A stretch of 64,000 nucleotides of DNA from Deltaproteobacteria bacterium (GTDB lineage: Bacteria > Desulfobacterota > Binatia > Binatales > Binataceae): assembly GCA_019237115.1 (NCBI GenBank), contig JAFAHS010000071.1:1-64000 (forward strand). The letters run 5' to 3'. Made by a program: the position numbers and the translations under genes. The notes beneath the pieces are model-generated. The model ran no database searches and was not told the origin of the DNA. It saw nothing but the letters and a program-made list of their open reading frames with translations. Of this stretch, positions 53,198-63,027 are shown one piece after another; positions within the stretch are counted from its first letter, which is position 1; each line of letters opens with the position of its first letter.

Positions 53198-54598
53198 ATG
53201 AAACCAGGGCTCACCAAGTTGGTTAGTGCTGTGACGGTTGTACTCTTGACCGCTGCAATCCTCGTACTATGCGGGCTCGGTGGATTCGCGCTCGGGTCGG
53301 CCACAAGCGCGACCCAAGCCATCAGGGCCAGCGATTTCCTGGATAGCCTCGGGGTCTGCACTCACATAATTCAAGGCATCGATTCACCGACCAGCGTCGA
53401 GGCGGGCATCCGGTATCTCGGCGTCCGCAACCTTCGAGACGACGGCACCACGAACAGGAGATTGGTCAGTGCACTATGCTCTATTCACTCGGCGACAGGC
53501 GTGATGGTTGACGAGTTGCCGGCTGGCGGGGATCTGGGTGGGACGCAGGCGCAGTGGGAGCAGCTCGCTGCATGCGGTGCGTTACTGGCGGCTGAGGGGC
53601 CGAACGAGCCCAACAATTTCCCCCTCTTCTACAATGGTAGCCAGTGCTCCTTCAATAACGGGAACGGTACTTTTCTACCCTGTGCGCAGTTTCAGGCCGC
53701 CTTGTACTCGATGGTTCGTCACGACCCAAAGTTAGCCCGCATCCCAGTATGGGGAATGACCGAAGTAGGAGCCGAACCGGACAATGTCGGGCTGCAGTGG
53801 CTCAAGATTCCCAGTGGCTCGAATTCGTCAATGCCCGACGGTACGCAGTACGCCGACGTAGCCAATGCGCATAACTATGTCCAGGGGAACGGCTCGTCGG
53901 GGCAAACCTTGGAGGACAATCAGGCCTTTTGGGCCGAGTCCGTGGACCGAGGTGGTAGTTGCGTCGGCTGCTTTGATGCCCATGGTGAGTATTGGGGTGG
54001 CGCTGGCGGAAGTCGTAGCCAAGGCACCTGGGCGAAAGGCTATCCTATCAACGTGCTGGGCCAGAATCAGATACCGAAAGTTACGACTGAGACTGGCTGG
54101 AATATTACCAAGACGCCTTCAGTATCGGACGATATGCGGGGACGGCTTTTAACCGACGTTTACTTCCAAGCCTACAGACAAGGCTGGTCCAAAACCTTTA
54201 TCTATCTGATGTTCAACAATGGCGGTGACAGGGGATTCGGGATGATGGACACGCCCGGGCGCCCTACCATGCTTGGGCAGTACATTCACAATCTGACTAG
54301 TATCTTGGCGGACAATTCGTCAGCCTTTTCTCCAGGCAGTGTAAATTGCTCGTTTTCGGGGATGCCATCGACCGGCTACACGATGTTAATGCAGAAGAGC
54401 AACGGCAAGTACGAGCTAGCCGTGTGGGGGGAAGCGTTCGCGAGCCGGACGCCCTCCACGATTACCATCAACTTAGACGCAACCTATCCGGTTAAAGTAT
54501 ACGACGTAACGGAAGGTCCAACTCCCGTCCGCCAACTTGGCCGCGTGAGTTCAGTCCAAGTGACGCTTACGGATCATGTGATTATCGTTGAGTTTTAG
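53198..54598 (+). CDS. secreted or membrane-anchored clan-A-like glycoside hydrolase
   Basis: A 466-residue protein with one N-terminal helix (about residues 8-32, LVSAVTVVLLTAAILVLC) as signal or anchor. The rest resembles a GH-A clan TIM-barrel glycosidase: E-G-P-N-E-P-N-N near residue 133 supplies the acid/base Glu after Asn, and TTETGWN near 296 supplies a candidate nucleophile Glu. A beta-sandwich end (TITINLDATYPVKVYDV) is typical of such enzymes. Family assignment is not certain. Such proteins in polysaccharide loci trim or release the polymer in the periplasm. ATG 53198 matches the signal; the frame is open to 53135. Many Asn/Gly/Ser residues are noteworthy. Confidence 0.65.
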   Translation: MKPGLTKLVSAVTVVLLTAAILVLCGLGGFALGSATSATQAIRASDFLDSLGVCTHIIQGIDSPTSVEAGIRYLGVRNLRDDGTTNRRLVSALCSIHSATGVMVDELPAGGDLGGTQAQWEQLAACGALLAAEGPNEPNNFPLFYNGSQCSFNNGNGTFLPCAQFQAALYSMVRHDPKLARIPVWGMTEVGAEPDNVGLQWLKIPSGSNSSMPDGTQYADVANAHNYVQGNGSSGQTLEDNQAFWAESVDRGGSCVGCFDAHGEYWGGAGGSRSQGTWAKGYPINVLGQNQIPKVTTETGWNITKTPSVSDDMRGRLLTDVYFQAYRQGWSKTFIYLMFNNGGDRGFGMMDTPGRPTMLGQYIHNLTSILADNSSAFSPGSVNCSFSGMPSTGYTMLMQKSNGKYELAVWGEAFASRTPSTITINLDATYPVKVYDVTEGPTPVRQLGRVSSVQVTLTDHVIIVEF

Positions 54599-54962
54599 AT
54601 CAACGGCTCTGTACTTTTGACAATGCGAGCCGGAGCGGGACACTTTCGATTGGACAGGCCTGGAGTGAACCCCTCAGGCTTGACACCTTGACGGTGACGA
54701 ATTGGACTGAGGGCTAAGGCATGTCTATTCGCTCTCACTGACTGGGCTAACATCTTTCCGCCTCCGGCCTCCACCCATCTGAGGGCGGAGCAGAAAGCGT
54801 TCTGGATTCTGAATGCGAGGTCGGGGCGTGATGGTCTATCGGCACGCAGCTTTCCGGATGCGGCCAGGCGGTGAACGCGGCGGCCGACCTTCGGATAAAT
54901 TCAGAGTTTGAGGCTTTTGAGGTTAGTTGCTCAAAACAAAAAGACCGTGAAAGGGTGATGCT
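54599..54962. other. gap after the secreted glycosidase-like gene
   Basis: 364 bp with no gene. GAAAGGG at 54949-54955 serves the next gene. Confidence 0.4.
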
Positions 54963-56174
54963 TTGCGTATTCTCTTCCTTTCGACCGAGTATCCTCCGCA
55001 AACCGGCTGGGGTGGAATTGGTTCCTACGTCGCCTGCATGGCGCCCGCGCTGGCCAACCGCGGTCATGACGTACATGTGTTGTCGAGCGCAGCAGGACAA
55101 AGCAGCTCCGATTATCAAGAGGACGGAATTTCGATACATCGGCGGCCTACCATCCGGATCAAGGGTTTATATAGATTATCTGGTCGGCGTGGGTTAATGG
55201 CTTCCAGAATGCTCGCGGGGGTCTCCGCTTTCATCCATTCACGGCGGCTGAAAGTTCCGTACGATGTGATCGAGTATCCGGAATGGGGAGCGGAAGGATG
55301 GATGTTCGCCCTGCTTCGCCAGACACCAACCGTCGCGCATCTGCACACGCCCACATTTATTATTTATAGGTATAACGATGCGTCTGCTTCGGATGTGCGT
55401 GGCGCATCGCGTTTCGAGCGAATATCGGTGTCACGAGCTGACGCGGTTAGCGCACCATCTCAAATGGTTGCCAACGACGTTGCTTCGGAAGGCTGGACAG
55501 AACGTCGGACCATTCGCGTCATTCCCTATCCAGTTGATTGGCGACGCTGGAGAGGCGGACCTAAGGCTTCCGAGACCGACCCGGTTGTGCAGTTCTCGGG
55601 TCGCCTGGAGATGCGGAAGGCACCGGAGATCTTGATGAACGCCATCGGTATTCTGAGGCGTGACCTTCCGCAAGTCACTGGATGCTTCGTAGGCGCCTAT
55701 ATGCCGGGATCCAAGGGAACTCCATTAATCAGTTGGGCTTCGAGCTACAACCTCGAGGGATGCTCGTTTATCGGCCATGTACCTCGTAGTGATCTACCGG
55801 CTATCGTCCAACGTTGCCGTGTGTTCGCTCAGCCCTCGCTCTACGAGAACTACAGCGTTGCCGCTCTGGAGGCTATGGCCTGCGGGCGTCCAGTTGTAGT
55901 AACTTCGAAATCCGGCGTCGCTGGATTCGTTGCTCGCGCTGGCGCCGGTCAAGTGGTACCAGCCGAGGATCCGCAAGCCCTAGCGGATGCCTTAAGACCA
56001 TTTCTCACAAATCCCGATCATGCTGCAGAGGTAGGTGCGCGTGCTCAAAGCGCCGTGATGCATGAATTGGATGGCACTCGGATCGCAGAGTTGCGAGAGA
56101 GTCTTTACGCAGAGGCGATCCGCGCTCATGGCTCCAAGAGATCTGTTTCAGCAACTGAGCTCTCTTCTTCATGA
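54963..56174 (+). CDS. GT4-family glycosyltransferase (paralogue 1)
   Basis: A 403-residue GT-B enzyme. ILFLSTEYPPQTGWGGIGSY opens the acceptor domain; VVQFSGRLEMRKAPEILMNA and VFAQPSLYENYSVAALEAM with following CGRPVVVTSKSGV form the donor site including E-x-(7)-E. TTG 54963 is the start with GAAAGGG upstream. The protein at 60411 is a close paralogue. The stop overlaps the next gene's ATG by four bases (ATGA), so at least 54963-57118 is one operon. Confidence 0.88.
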   Translation: MRILFLSTEYPPQTGWGGIGSYVACMAPALANRGHDVHVLSSAAGQSSSDYQEDGISIHRRPTIRIKGLYRLSGRRGLMASRMLAGVSAFIHSRRLKVPYDVIEYPEWGAEGWMFALLRQTPTVAHLHTPTFIIYRYNDASASDVRGASRFERISVSRADAVSAPSQMVANDVASEGWTERRTIRVIPYPVDWRRWRGGPKASETDPVVQFSGRLEMRKAPEILMNAIGILRRDLPQVTGCFVGAYMPGSKGTPLISWASSYNLEGCSFIGHVPRSDLPAIVQRCRVFAQPSLYENYSVAALEAMACGRPVVVTSKSGVAGFVARAGAGQVVPAEDPQALADALRPFLTNPDHAAEVGARAQSAVMHELDGTRIAELRESLYAEAIRAHGSKRSVSATELSSS

Positions 56175-57118
56175 GTTACTTGGTCTCCACGATTATCCCT
56201 TGTTACAACGCCGAGCGTACGATCGAAGAAGCGGTCGATAGTGCCTTGGCGCAGGATCTCAAAGACCATGAAATCGTGGCTGTCAATGACGGCTCGACAG
56301 ACTCCACATCAGCGATTCTCGAGCGTTACGCTGACAAGATCAAAGTAATTCATCAACCGAACCGCGGCTTATCGGCTGCGCGGAACGCGGCGATAGCCAG
56401 TTCGGCTTCGAAGTACATCGCTTTGCTTGATTCGGATGATCAATGGCTCCCCGGAAAGCTTGTTAGGTTGGTCGCGGAGCTGGAAAGGAGATCTGACGCC
56501 AGTCTAGCGTTCAGCGAATACGGTTTCATGGATACGGACAGCGTGGAGTACGGCCAATCACGTATATTTGGCGAAATCTCATCGGTCGAGCTTCTGAAGA
56601 AAGTTCCTTTTCCACTCTTCTCCCTGAACCAAGCTATCATGCCCAGTACTTGGCTCATGAATCGCTCAAGACTGGAGCAAGTGGGTGGATTCTGTGAAGC
56701 ATTCAAAGGATCGGGAGGATTCGACGACTATTGGTGCTTGTTGCTGCTGCGTGAAACGGGTGAGTTTGTTTATATCCCAGAAAAGCTCGTTCTCTATCGG
56801 CTCCTTTATCCTAGCGAGACGGCTGACAAGTATTCAGCGGGGTTGGCGGTTTTTGCTCAACTAGTCAAGCGGCGTTACGGCCGGGTTGGCGAGGAAATAG
56901 CTCTTAGGGCGAAAGATGGATACTGCCGATCCCTGCTTTCCAAAACTGCTCAGCTGATGAATCGGGGCCAAAAAGTGGCCGCGCTTCGAACTCTTGTACA
57001 CATAGCAGCCGTGCGACCGAGCTATTTCCTAGGCGCTGAATTCCGTAATCGTTTGTCGCTTCCCAAGAACAGACGTCGCGTTCGGGCGCTACTTAGCCCT
57101 TCGAAGCCCCGTTTGTGA
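56171..57118 (+). CDS. GT2-family glycosyltransferase
   Basis: A 315-residue GT-A enzyme. VSTIIPCYNAERTIEEAVDS, NDGSTDSTSAIL, GLSAARNAAIASSASKYIAL and LLDSDDQWLPGKL are the textbook GT2 start with the D-x-D-type triad DSDD; GGFDDYWCLLLLRE is the later E/D-D-x-x-x motif. A start ATG overlaps the GT4 stop by four bases. It adds one sugar to the chain; specificity is unknown. The following GT2 gene begins immediately at its stop codon. Confidence 0.9.
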   Translation: MSYLVSTIIPCYNAERTIEEAVDSALAQDLKDHEIVAVNDGSTDSTSAILERYADKIKVIHQPNRGLSAARNAAIASSASKYIALLDSDDQWLPGKLVRLVAELERRSDASLAFSEYGFMDTDSVEYGQSRIFGEISSVELLKKVPFPLFSLNQAIMPSTWLMNRSRLEQVGGFCEAFKGSGGFDDYWCLLLLRETGEFVYIPEKLVLYRLLYPSETADKYSAGLAVFAQLVKRRYGRVGEEIALRAKDGYCRSLLSKTAQLMNRGQKVAALRTLVHIAAVRPSYFLGAEFRNRLSLPKNRRRVRALLSPSKPRL

Positions 57119-57974
57119 GGCTCCCGTAGGTTCTATCACCGTCATAGTCAACACCTACAATGAGGAGCGGCGACTTGGCCTCGCACTTCGCTCCGTCATG
57201 CACTGGGCGGACGAAGTGATCGTGGTTGATATGTATAGCAGTGATCGGACCGCGGAAGTTGCCAAAAAATTTGGCGCCCAGGTCATACTGCATCGTGGAA
57301 CCGGCAAGCCCTATCCCCCTCGCGAATTTTCTGTCCAACAGGGCACCGGCGAATGGATCCTGATGCTCGATGCTGACGAGATTCTTCCCGTCGCCCTGGC
57401 CGAGGAGTTATGGCGGTTATCCTCTCGCACCGACATCGACGTGGTCCTCTTGCCGCGCTTAAACTACTTTTTCGGCATACCGGTCCTTAACAGCGGCTGC
57501 GATCCCGATCGCGACGCATGCCCGCGGTTTTTCAGGCGAGGTCACGTGCTCGGGAGCTCCAAAACGCACCAGGATTTCGCCGTTCCTCCAGGCTCACGCG
57601 CGCTGAAGCTCCCTTATCGATCCGGAGTGGGGCTGGTTCATTTTACCTATCTGGACGGGAGTGACGTACTGGACAAGTTCAATCGCTACACAACTCTGGA
57701 AAGCGAAGAGTGTCTCCGCGAAGGGATTTGGATACCACCGCAGAAAATGCTGTATTCGGCTATCAAGGAATTCTTTTGGCGTTATTTGAAATGCCGCGGA
57801 TATCGCGACGGATGGTGCGGGCTTTATATCTCATTATTGTACGCTTTTTATCGGATAAGCACATGCCTCAAGCTTCATCAACTCCGATTGGTTGGCGACC
57901 GCCAGCAAGTCGAGCAGCTTTACCAGCACGAAGCATTTGAGGCTTTTGCAGCAGTGGGACGAAAAAACACCTGA
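57115..57974 (+). CDS. GT2-family glycosyltransferase with unclear or frameshifted start
   Basis: The intact part reads ITVIVNTYNEERRLGLALR, DEVIVVDMYSSDRTAEVAKK, EWILMLDADEILP and then WIPPQKMLYSAIKEFFWRYL, as in WaaE/KdtX-type beta-1,4-glucosyltransferases that act on lipopolysaccharide core. No ATG, GTG or TTG precedes the first strand in frame back to the stop at 57030; the only in-frame ATG (57198) would remove the nucleotide-binding start. GTG 57115, overlapping the previous stop, would fit if one base were missing near 57123-57125. So a one-base deletion or sequencing error at the start is likely. Confidence 0.75.
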
Positions 57975-58874
57975 AGTCACAGGATTTCGTTGTAGATCCC
58001 CGATCGAATGACTAATCGTCATTGACAACCAAATCCCAGCAAGGGTAACAGGAGCTGAACGATCGGGTATTAGGCCGATGAGAGTTCTCACAGTCTCATG
58101 ACCAGGCATGGTCGCTTGTCAGACGCTGCGGGTGCTCTTCGGTTTCGGGTATGATGTAGTCATGCAGACCGCGCCGATGGGGAGACGGCCAGGTGCCGTA
58201 CCGCCCAGGTGGTACGACGAGCGAGCGCTCTTTCCTGCAGGGACTGAGCATAAGTCCTGAATTTCAGAGAAAGATGAGTCAGCTCAATTGCGCGGCATGG
58301 CTCACCGAAGACACGGCACTCGATGACCGAAGGGACGCTGCAAAGCGGCTCTTGACGGGGCGAAACCGCAAGTTGGTTTGTGATGTGCCCTATCTCTTTT
58401 TTTCGCCCGGGGTTGATGCTCCAAGGCTTGGGATGATCGGCTTGTGCGCCGCCGGAGAGTGAGGCACAACAGCCTGTAACGGCGGCTACGAATTCGATTT
58501 GTCCCAAGCCGCCAGGCATCGCTTTCGTCGAGGGCAAGGCCTTGTGGGCGTTTTCCAATTGGACGTGAAGCGGGCTCAGATTTAAGGTGAGTCGTCTCGC
58601 AAATTTGATCGGCGATCCGTCTGCGGCTGCCAATAATCGGACCGACCGTCGCGTAATCTCGCGACCTGCTTCGATACCTGCAGACGGTACGACTAGTGTC
58701 CCATCGACGTAGACTCTACCGAATTGCGGGGCTGCTCAGACCCTGGTCGGAATGAAGGAGTCCCTTGCGGCTGCCGCCCTAATTCCTCTTGCTCGACATA
58801 TTTAAGGCAGCGAGATGCCGTCTCCTGTCGCAAACTCGCTTAACCACCCGCCAAGCGCCTATTAACTCGTAGTT
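57975..58874. other. 900-bp spacer without a supported gene
   Basis: Open stretches on both strands (for example minus 58160-58633) show no family motif and I do not call them. The part from about 58875 onward holds the TPR remnant. Confidence 0.4.
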
Positions 58875-59230
58875 CTCGACCAGGAACACGCTGTCATATG
58901 AATGCGTCTTGCAAGCCAGGTCTCGCATCACCGATCGAACCGCGACGACAATCTGCAGGCGCTGAGCTTCATCCGGCGCGCTATCGAACTGGACCCGCGG
59001 TACGCTCACGCGCGTGCATGTCATGCGTGCATTCTTGGGCAGCAATTGGGTTATGGCTGGTGCACAGATACCGCGCTGCGCTCGAATCGGAGATCGAGCG
59101 TGAGCCGCAAGTTGCGCGGAACTCGATGAGAACGACATCGATGTGCACCGCATCCTCGGAGCTGTAGCTGTGATGCGCAACAATTTAGGCGAAGCCGAGC
59201 CAGTCGCGCTTGACCGACGTAATACGACGC
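58875..59230 (+). pseudogene. decayed tetratricopeptide protein remnant
   Basis: Frame by frame, this region spells a TPR array: L-S-Y-E-C-V-L-Q-A-R, then NLQALSFIRRAIELDPRYA and HACILGQQLGYGW, then ELDENDIDVHRILGAVAV and MRNNLGEAE. It resembles the TPR part of a bacterial adenylate-cyclase or CadC-type regulator. At least two frame changes separate the pieces, no start is visible and the rest of the gene is absent. Confidence 0.6.
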
Positions 59231-59346
59231 TCGAGATGTTTTGCGCTGGAGATCATGGCCATGTTCGCGACTAGACAGAACGAAATGGCTCGTCACTTTA
59301 TTGCTCAGTTGAGAGAAAACACGGAAGAGCGACAGGAGCGATTTGA

Positions 59347-60327
59347 TTGAGAATTTCGGCGATATTGCCCACTTGCAACCGCAAACGTTTTCTCCAAGAA
59401 CAACTTGACAGTCTCGTCGCCCAGACTCGCTGGCCGAATGAATTAATCATAGGCGACGATCAATCAACCGATGACACACCCGAGATCATCAAGCGCTTCA
59501 TTGGCGATGCTCCGTTTCCTGTGCTTTCGTATCGTAACAAATGTAATGTCGGCGCATCGCGCAATGCCGAGCTCGCAATCGATCAATGTTCCGGGGATGT
59601 CGTTGTAATATGCGACGACGATGACATTTGTCTTCCTGATAGACTGAAAGTGATCGAAGAGGAGTTCACGAAATCACCTGAAGTCGGCCTCGTTTTAACC
59701 GATTCCGATCTAGTCGACCAAGCTCTTCGCCCTACTGGCATGACTCTTTGGGCTGCATACAAATTCACCTCCCGCGAGGTTTCGGCTATCTCGAAGGATC
59801 CGATCCGTACTCTGGCTAAGCACTTCGTCGGGGCAGGACACGTTATGTCTTTTCGCAAAAGCCTCGCGCCTTACATCATACCCTTCCCTAAACGCTTACC
59901 CGCCGGAGTATTCTTCGATATCTGGTTGTCACTGGTTTTGGCGTCGATCGCAAAGGTTGTCTGCATCCCGCGTTCGCTTGTGACCCATCGTCTGCACCAA
60001 GGTCAGATTGCGGGGCTTCCAGTGCTCTGTCGATTCAATGAGAGAATCGAGCAGATAAGGTCGGGTGAACGTGAGAAAATGGCGGCGTTCGCCGGTTTGT
60101 TACAAGAGGTTATCGATCATATTTCCGTGCGAATCGACACAGCGTGGTCTAAGCAAAATGTTGCGACTCTGATCGCATGGGCTGCTCATCTACGGATGCA
60201 GTCTAAGCTTTCAAATGGAAAGAGCGCCCGGCTTTCACCTATTGCGCGAGCGCTCTTCACCGGAAGTTACCATCGATACTCGAGAGGATTTCTAACCGCG
60301 GCCCGTGACCTCCTGATCCTTCACTAG
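59347..60327 (+). CDS. GT2-family glycosyltransferase
   Basis: A 326-residue GT-A enzyme. ISAILPTCNRKRFLQEQLDS, IIGDDQSTDDTPEII, NVGASRNAELAIDQCSG, VVICDDDDICLPDRL (metal-binding Asp run) and later F-D-I-W-L-S-L-V-L-A. TTG 59347 with AGGAG at 59334-59338 is the start. It follows the decayed TPR region and precedes the GT4 paralogue by 83 bp. Specificity unknown. Confidence 0.87.
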   Translation: MRISAILPTCNRKRFLQEQLDSLVAQTRWPNELIIGDDQSTDDTPEIIKRFIGDAPFPVLSYRNKCNVGASRNAELAIDQCSGDVVVICDDDDICLPDRLKVIEEEFTKSPEVGLVLTDSDLVDQALRPTGMTLWAAYKFTSREVSAISKDPIRTLAKHFVGAGHVMSFRKSLAPYIIPFPKRLPAGVFFDIWLSLVLASIAKVVCIPRSLVTHRLHQGQIAGLPVLCRFNERIEQIRSGEREKMAAFAGLLQEVIDHISVRIDTAWSKQNVATLIAWAAHLRMQSKLSNGKSARLSPIARALFTGSYHRYSRGFLTAARDLLILH

Positions 60328-60410
60328 CAACGCCAATCAGAGTTGCCGGGCGGCAGAAGAGATGTGGAGTGTCTTTTACGTCAATGAACACATGAAGGAG
60401 GGGGAGATTC

Positions 60411-61688
60411 ATGCGAATCCTATTTCTTTCTGCTGAATACCCTCCCGAGACCGGATGGGGCGGCATGGGTTCCTACGTTGCATGTATCGCACCGGCTTTG
60501 TCCGCCCGTGGACATGATGTCCATGTGCTGTCTTGTGTCGCTGGGCAGGCGCGGAGCGATCGCATCGATCAGGGCGTCTCGATACATCGACGCCCTTATC
60601 CCCGGATTCCAGGGTTCGGCAGAATCCCGGGCTATTTTCGTCGTGAGACAATTCTCGCGGGCATCGCGGCTTTCCTCGAAATCGTACGCTTGAAGGTTAA
60701 CTTCGATGTTGTGGAGTTTACCGACCGCGGCGCCGAGGGCTGGATGGTTGCCGCGGCGCGACGGTTACCCACAGTGGCTCAGCTCCACACCCCGCTCTAC
60801 ATTCTCGCGGAATACGGAGTCGTGCCGGACCAGCAGAATCCACTTAGATCGAAACCCGCAACCTGGGACGACTTTCTTTGCAACCAGGCCGATGTTCGAT
60901 TCGGCTCATGGATAGAGCGGTTCGCGGTTCGGCACGCATCCGCGGTCACATCACCCTCGGCGATGCTCGCAGATGAAGTTGCGGCGGCCAAGTGGATCGA
61001 TCGCTCGAGGATAAAGGTTGTGCCTACTGCCATTGACGCGAATCGATGGAGCGGGATACGCAGTGCCGCTGATACCGAGCCGATTGTACAATTCTGCGGA
61101 CGTTTCGAGCGGCGAAAATCACCCGAAACTCTGATCGATGCTATAGCGATACTTCGCCGTGAGCTTCCCAAGGTAACCGGGTCTTTCGCCGGTGCTTACC
61201 ACACGAACACTGCGCGCCTTCCCGCAATGCCATGGTCACCACGCAAAAATTTCGAGGGATGCACTTTGCTAGGGCATATGCCTCGCAGCTCTCTCCCTGA
61301 AAGCTTGGAAGCGTGCCGAGTGTTTGCGCAGCCGTCTTTGTTCGAAAACTTCAGCGTGGCCGCACTGGAGGCCATGGCTGCCGGACGCCCCGTTGTCCTA
61401 ACCTCAAAGTGCGGCCTGGCGGATTTTGTGAAACAAAATCACCTGGGCGAGATTGTTTCGCCCAACGACGCGCCCGCGCTAGCTACGGCGCTACGGCCCT
61501 ATCTCACCGATTCGTCATACGCTGCGGAAGTCGGCGCGCGCGCTCGGGATGTGGTCTGTCGCGAAATGGATCCGAACAAGATCGCGAGTATCCGCGAGCA
61601 AGTTTATCGGGCCGCCGTACGCTCGTTTCACGGCCAAGCACGCGTCGCGAGCCCCGAACCTATTGAAGAATCAGCGGCGGAGAGATAG
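60411..61688 (+). CDS. GT4-family glycosyltransferase (paralogue 2)
   Basis: A 425-residue GT-B enzyme, close paralogue of that at 54963 (ILFLSAEYPPETGWGGMGSY against ILFLSTEYPPQTGWGGIGSY). Donor site: IVQFCGRFERRKSPETLIDA, VFAQPSLFENFSVAALEAM and AAGRPVVLTSKCGLADFV. Strong ribosome site GGAGGGGGAG at 60397-60406 precedes ATG 60411. The two copies share the same neighbours only in part (GT2 upstream or downstream), so the duplication probably involved a GT4/GT2 pair. Confidence 0.9.
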   Translation: MRILFLSAEYPPETGWGGMGSYVACIAPALSARGHDVHVLSCVAGQARSDRIDQGVSIHRRPYPRIPGFGRIPGYFRRETILAGIAAFLEIVRLKVNFDVVEFTDRGAEGWMVAAARRLPTVAQLHTPLYILAEYGVVPDQQNPLRSKPATWDDFLCNQADVRFGSWIERFAVRHASAVTSPSAMLADEVAAAKWIDRSRIKVVPTAIDANRWSGIRSAADTEPIVQFCGRFERRKSPETLIDAIAILRRELPKVTGSFAGAYHTNTARLPAMPWSPRKNFEGCTLLGHMPRSSLPESLEACRVFAQPSLFENFSVAALEAMAAGRPVVLTSKCGLADFVKQNHLGEIVSPNDAPALATALRPYLTDSSYAAEVGARARDVVCREMDPNKIASIREQVYRAAVRSFHGQARVASPEPIEESAAER

Positions 61689-61728
61689 CAGAGTACACTA
61701 TCTGAATCTAATTCTGGCACCATCACTA

Positions 61729-62550
61729 ATGCCTAGCATTAAAGAAAATCTCCGAGTATGGAACTCTGAGTATCATTGGAAGGACCAAGGCGAAGAATGG
61801 TCCCAGGGCGTAGGCGCCCATAACGTAGGCGGATCTGACTTGTTCTGGACCAGCACGCTGCTTCCTAGGATCAACCATTTTCTGCCTAGCAAGACTATTC
61901 TAGAAATTGCGCCCGGAATGGGGAGATGGACGAAATATCTCAAACAACATTGCGACCGCCTAATTATCGTCGATCTATCACCCAAATGCATCGAGGCTTG
62001 TCGGCAAAGATTCTCAATGGACAAACACCTTTCATACTACGTCAACGACGGTAAATCGCTGGACATGATAGAAGACTCGTCGATTGATTTCGTATTCAGT
62101 TTTGATTCTTTGGTTCATGCTGATCTTACAACACTGGGGGCGTACCTCAATCAACTCACAGTCAAACTCAGAGCAAACGGTGTCGGGTTTATTCATCACT
62201 CCAACCTTAACCGTTATAGAATCTTCAACTATCTTCCCCGGGGGATTTTGAACGGCGAGAGACTCAACCGAATCATTAGCTGGCGTGATCCCGGCGTGAG
62301 TGCAAAGCTATTCGAGCAGTTGTGCATCAAGGCGAAACTGCAGTGTCTCAGTCAGGAATTAGTCGTATGGGCAGCGCCCGGGCTTTTCACTGATGTTTTA
62401 TCTATATTTCGCAAAGGCAGCTGTGAAACCAAGAGTGGTAATGAGGTGTGCAAAAACCGAAACTTTATGAAGCAGTGCGATCTTATGAGTCGATTAGCCT
62501 CGGCAGCGAAGCTTGGTGTGACATTCGATAGCACGACCTTCCAGCCGTAA
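61729..62550 (+). CDS. class I SAM-dependent methyltransferase
   Basis: A 273-residue protein. ILEIAPGMGRWTKYL near residue 62 is the SAM loop, LIIVDLSPKCIEACRQRF and SIDFVFSFDSLVHAD follow, and FIHHSNLNRYRIFNYL is near 165. This resembles Methyltransf_11/25 enzymes of O-antigen loci. ATG 61729 is the beginning of similarity, 40 bp after the GT4 stop; the frame extends into that gene. Composition is more AT-rich than the neighbours. It is the last intact gene of the polysaccharide locus. Confidence 0.8.
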   Translation: MPSIKENLRVWNSEYHWKDQGEEWSQGVGAHNVGGSDLFWTSTLLPRINHFLPSKTILEIAPGMGRWTKYLKQHCDRLIIVDLSPKCIEACRQRFSMDKHLSYYVNDGKSLDMIEDSSIDFVFSFDSLVHADLTTLGAYLNQLTVKLRANGVGFIHHSNLNRYRIFNYLPRGILNGERLNRIISWRDPGVSAKLFEQLCIKAKLQCLSQELVVWAAPGLFTDVLSIFRKGSCETKSGNEVCKNRNFMKQCDLMSRLASAAKLGVTFDSTTFQP

Positions 62551-62874
62551 TGCCACGCCCCATTAGATATCATGATGTAGTGAGAAAAGCTTTCTCGAAT
62601 GCTGGTTCATCAATATGTTAAAGGAACCGTATCGAGTGAGTGTCTGGACACCAGTGGCTTGAAACACGACTTCTTTTACAGCGTGAGAACGCGCAGAGAG
62701 AAGGACGTGGACGCAGGCTGGAAGTCTTTGTAGTACGTGAGATCCAGAGTCTACGGGCGCAAGCTGCTTTGTCTCTCCTCGCGCTCCGAAAAAACTAGCG
62801 AGGTATAAAGTTGTAGTGCAAACGATACGGCAGTTCGGGTAGAAGCAACCAGAGACTACATCGTGCCGCATTAG
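62551..62874. other. gap with no supported gene
   Basis: 324 bp after the last methyltransferase. A minus-strand stretch of 102 codons at 62563-62871 has no recognisable motif. Confidence 0.4.
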
Positions 62875-62958
62875 ATGACTGGACAGGAGGCCGCTGAGTA
62901 TCTACGGATATCGACGGCAACGGCGTACAAACCATTGAGGACCCGCAGGTTGAACTGA
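62875..62958 (+). pseudogene. truncated excisionase-family HTH
   Basis: A 27-codon frame from ATG 62875 to TGA 62956-62958 reads M-T-G-Q-E-A-A-E-Y-L-R-I-S-T-A-T-A-Y-K, which is the first helix and turn of an HTH_17 domain as in the two genes at 15026 and 15672, ending before the wing. It cannot fold as a full domain and appears to be a leftover of a third copy at the right side of the locus. Confidence 0.55.
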
Positions 62959-63027
62959 GTCAAAGCAAGCGAGACTGGTGCGTTTCGCGCCGCGCGGTGC
63001 TCGCTTTCGAATACGATCGCTCGAGAG

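Noticed and set aside
58160..58633. 157-codon minus-strand frame in the long gap
   Set aside because: No domain, no ribosome site, and composition similar to random high-GC sequence.
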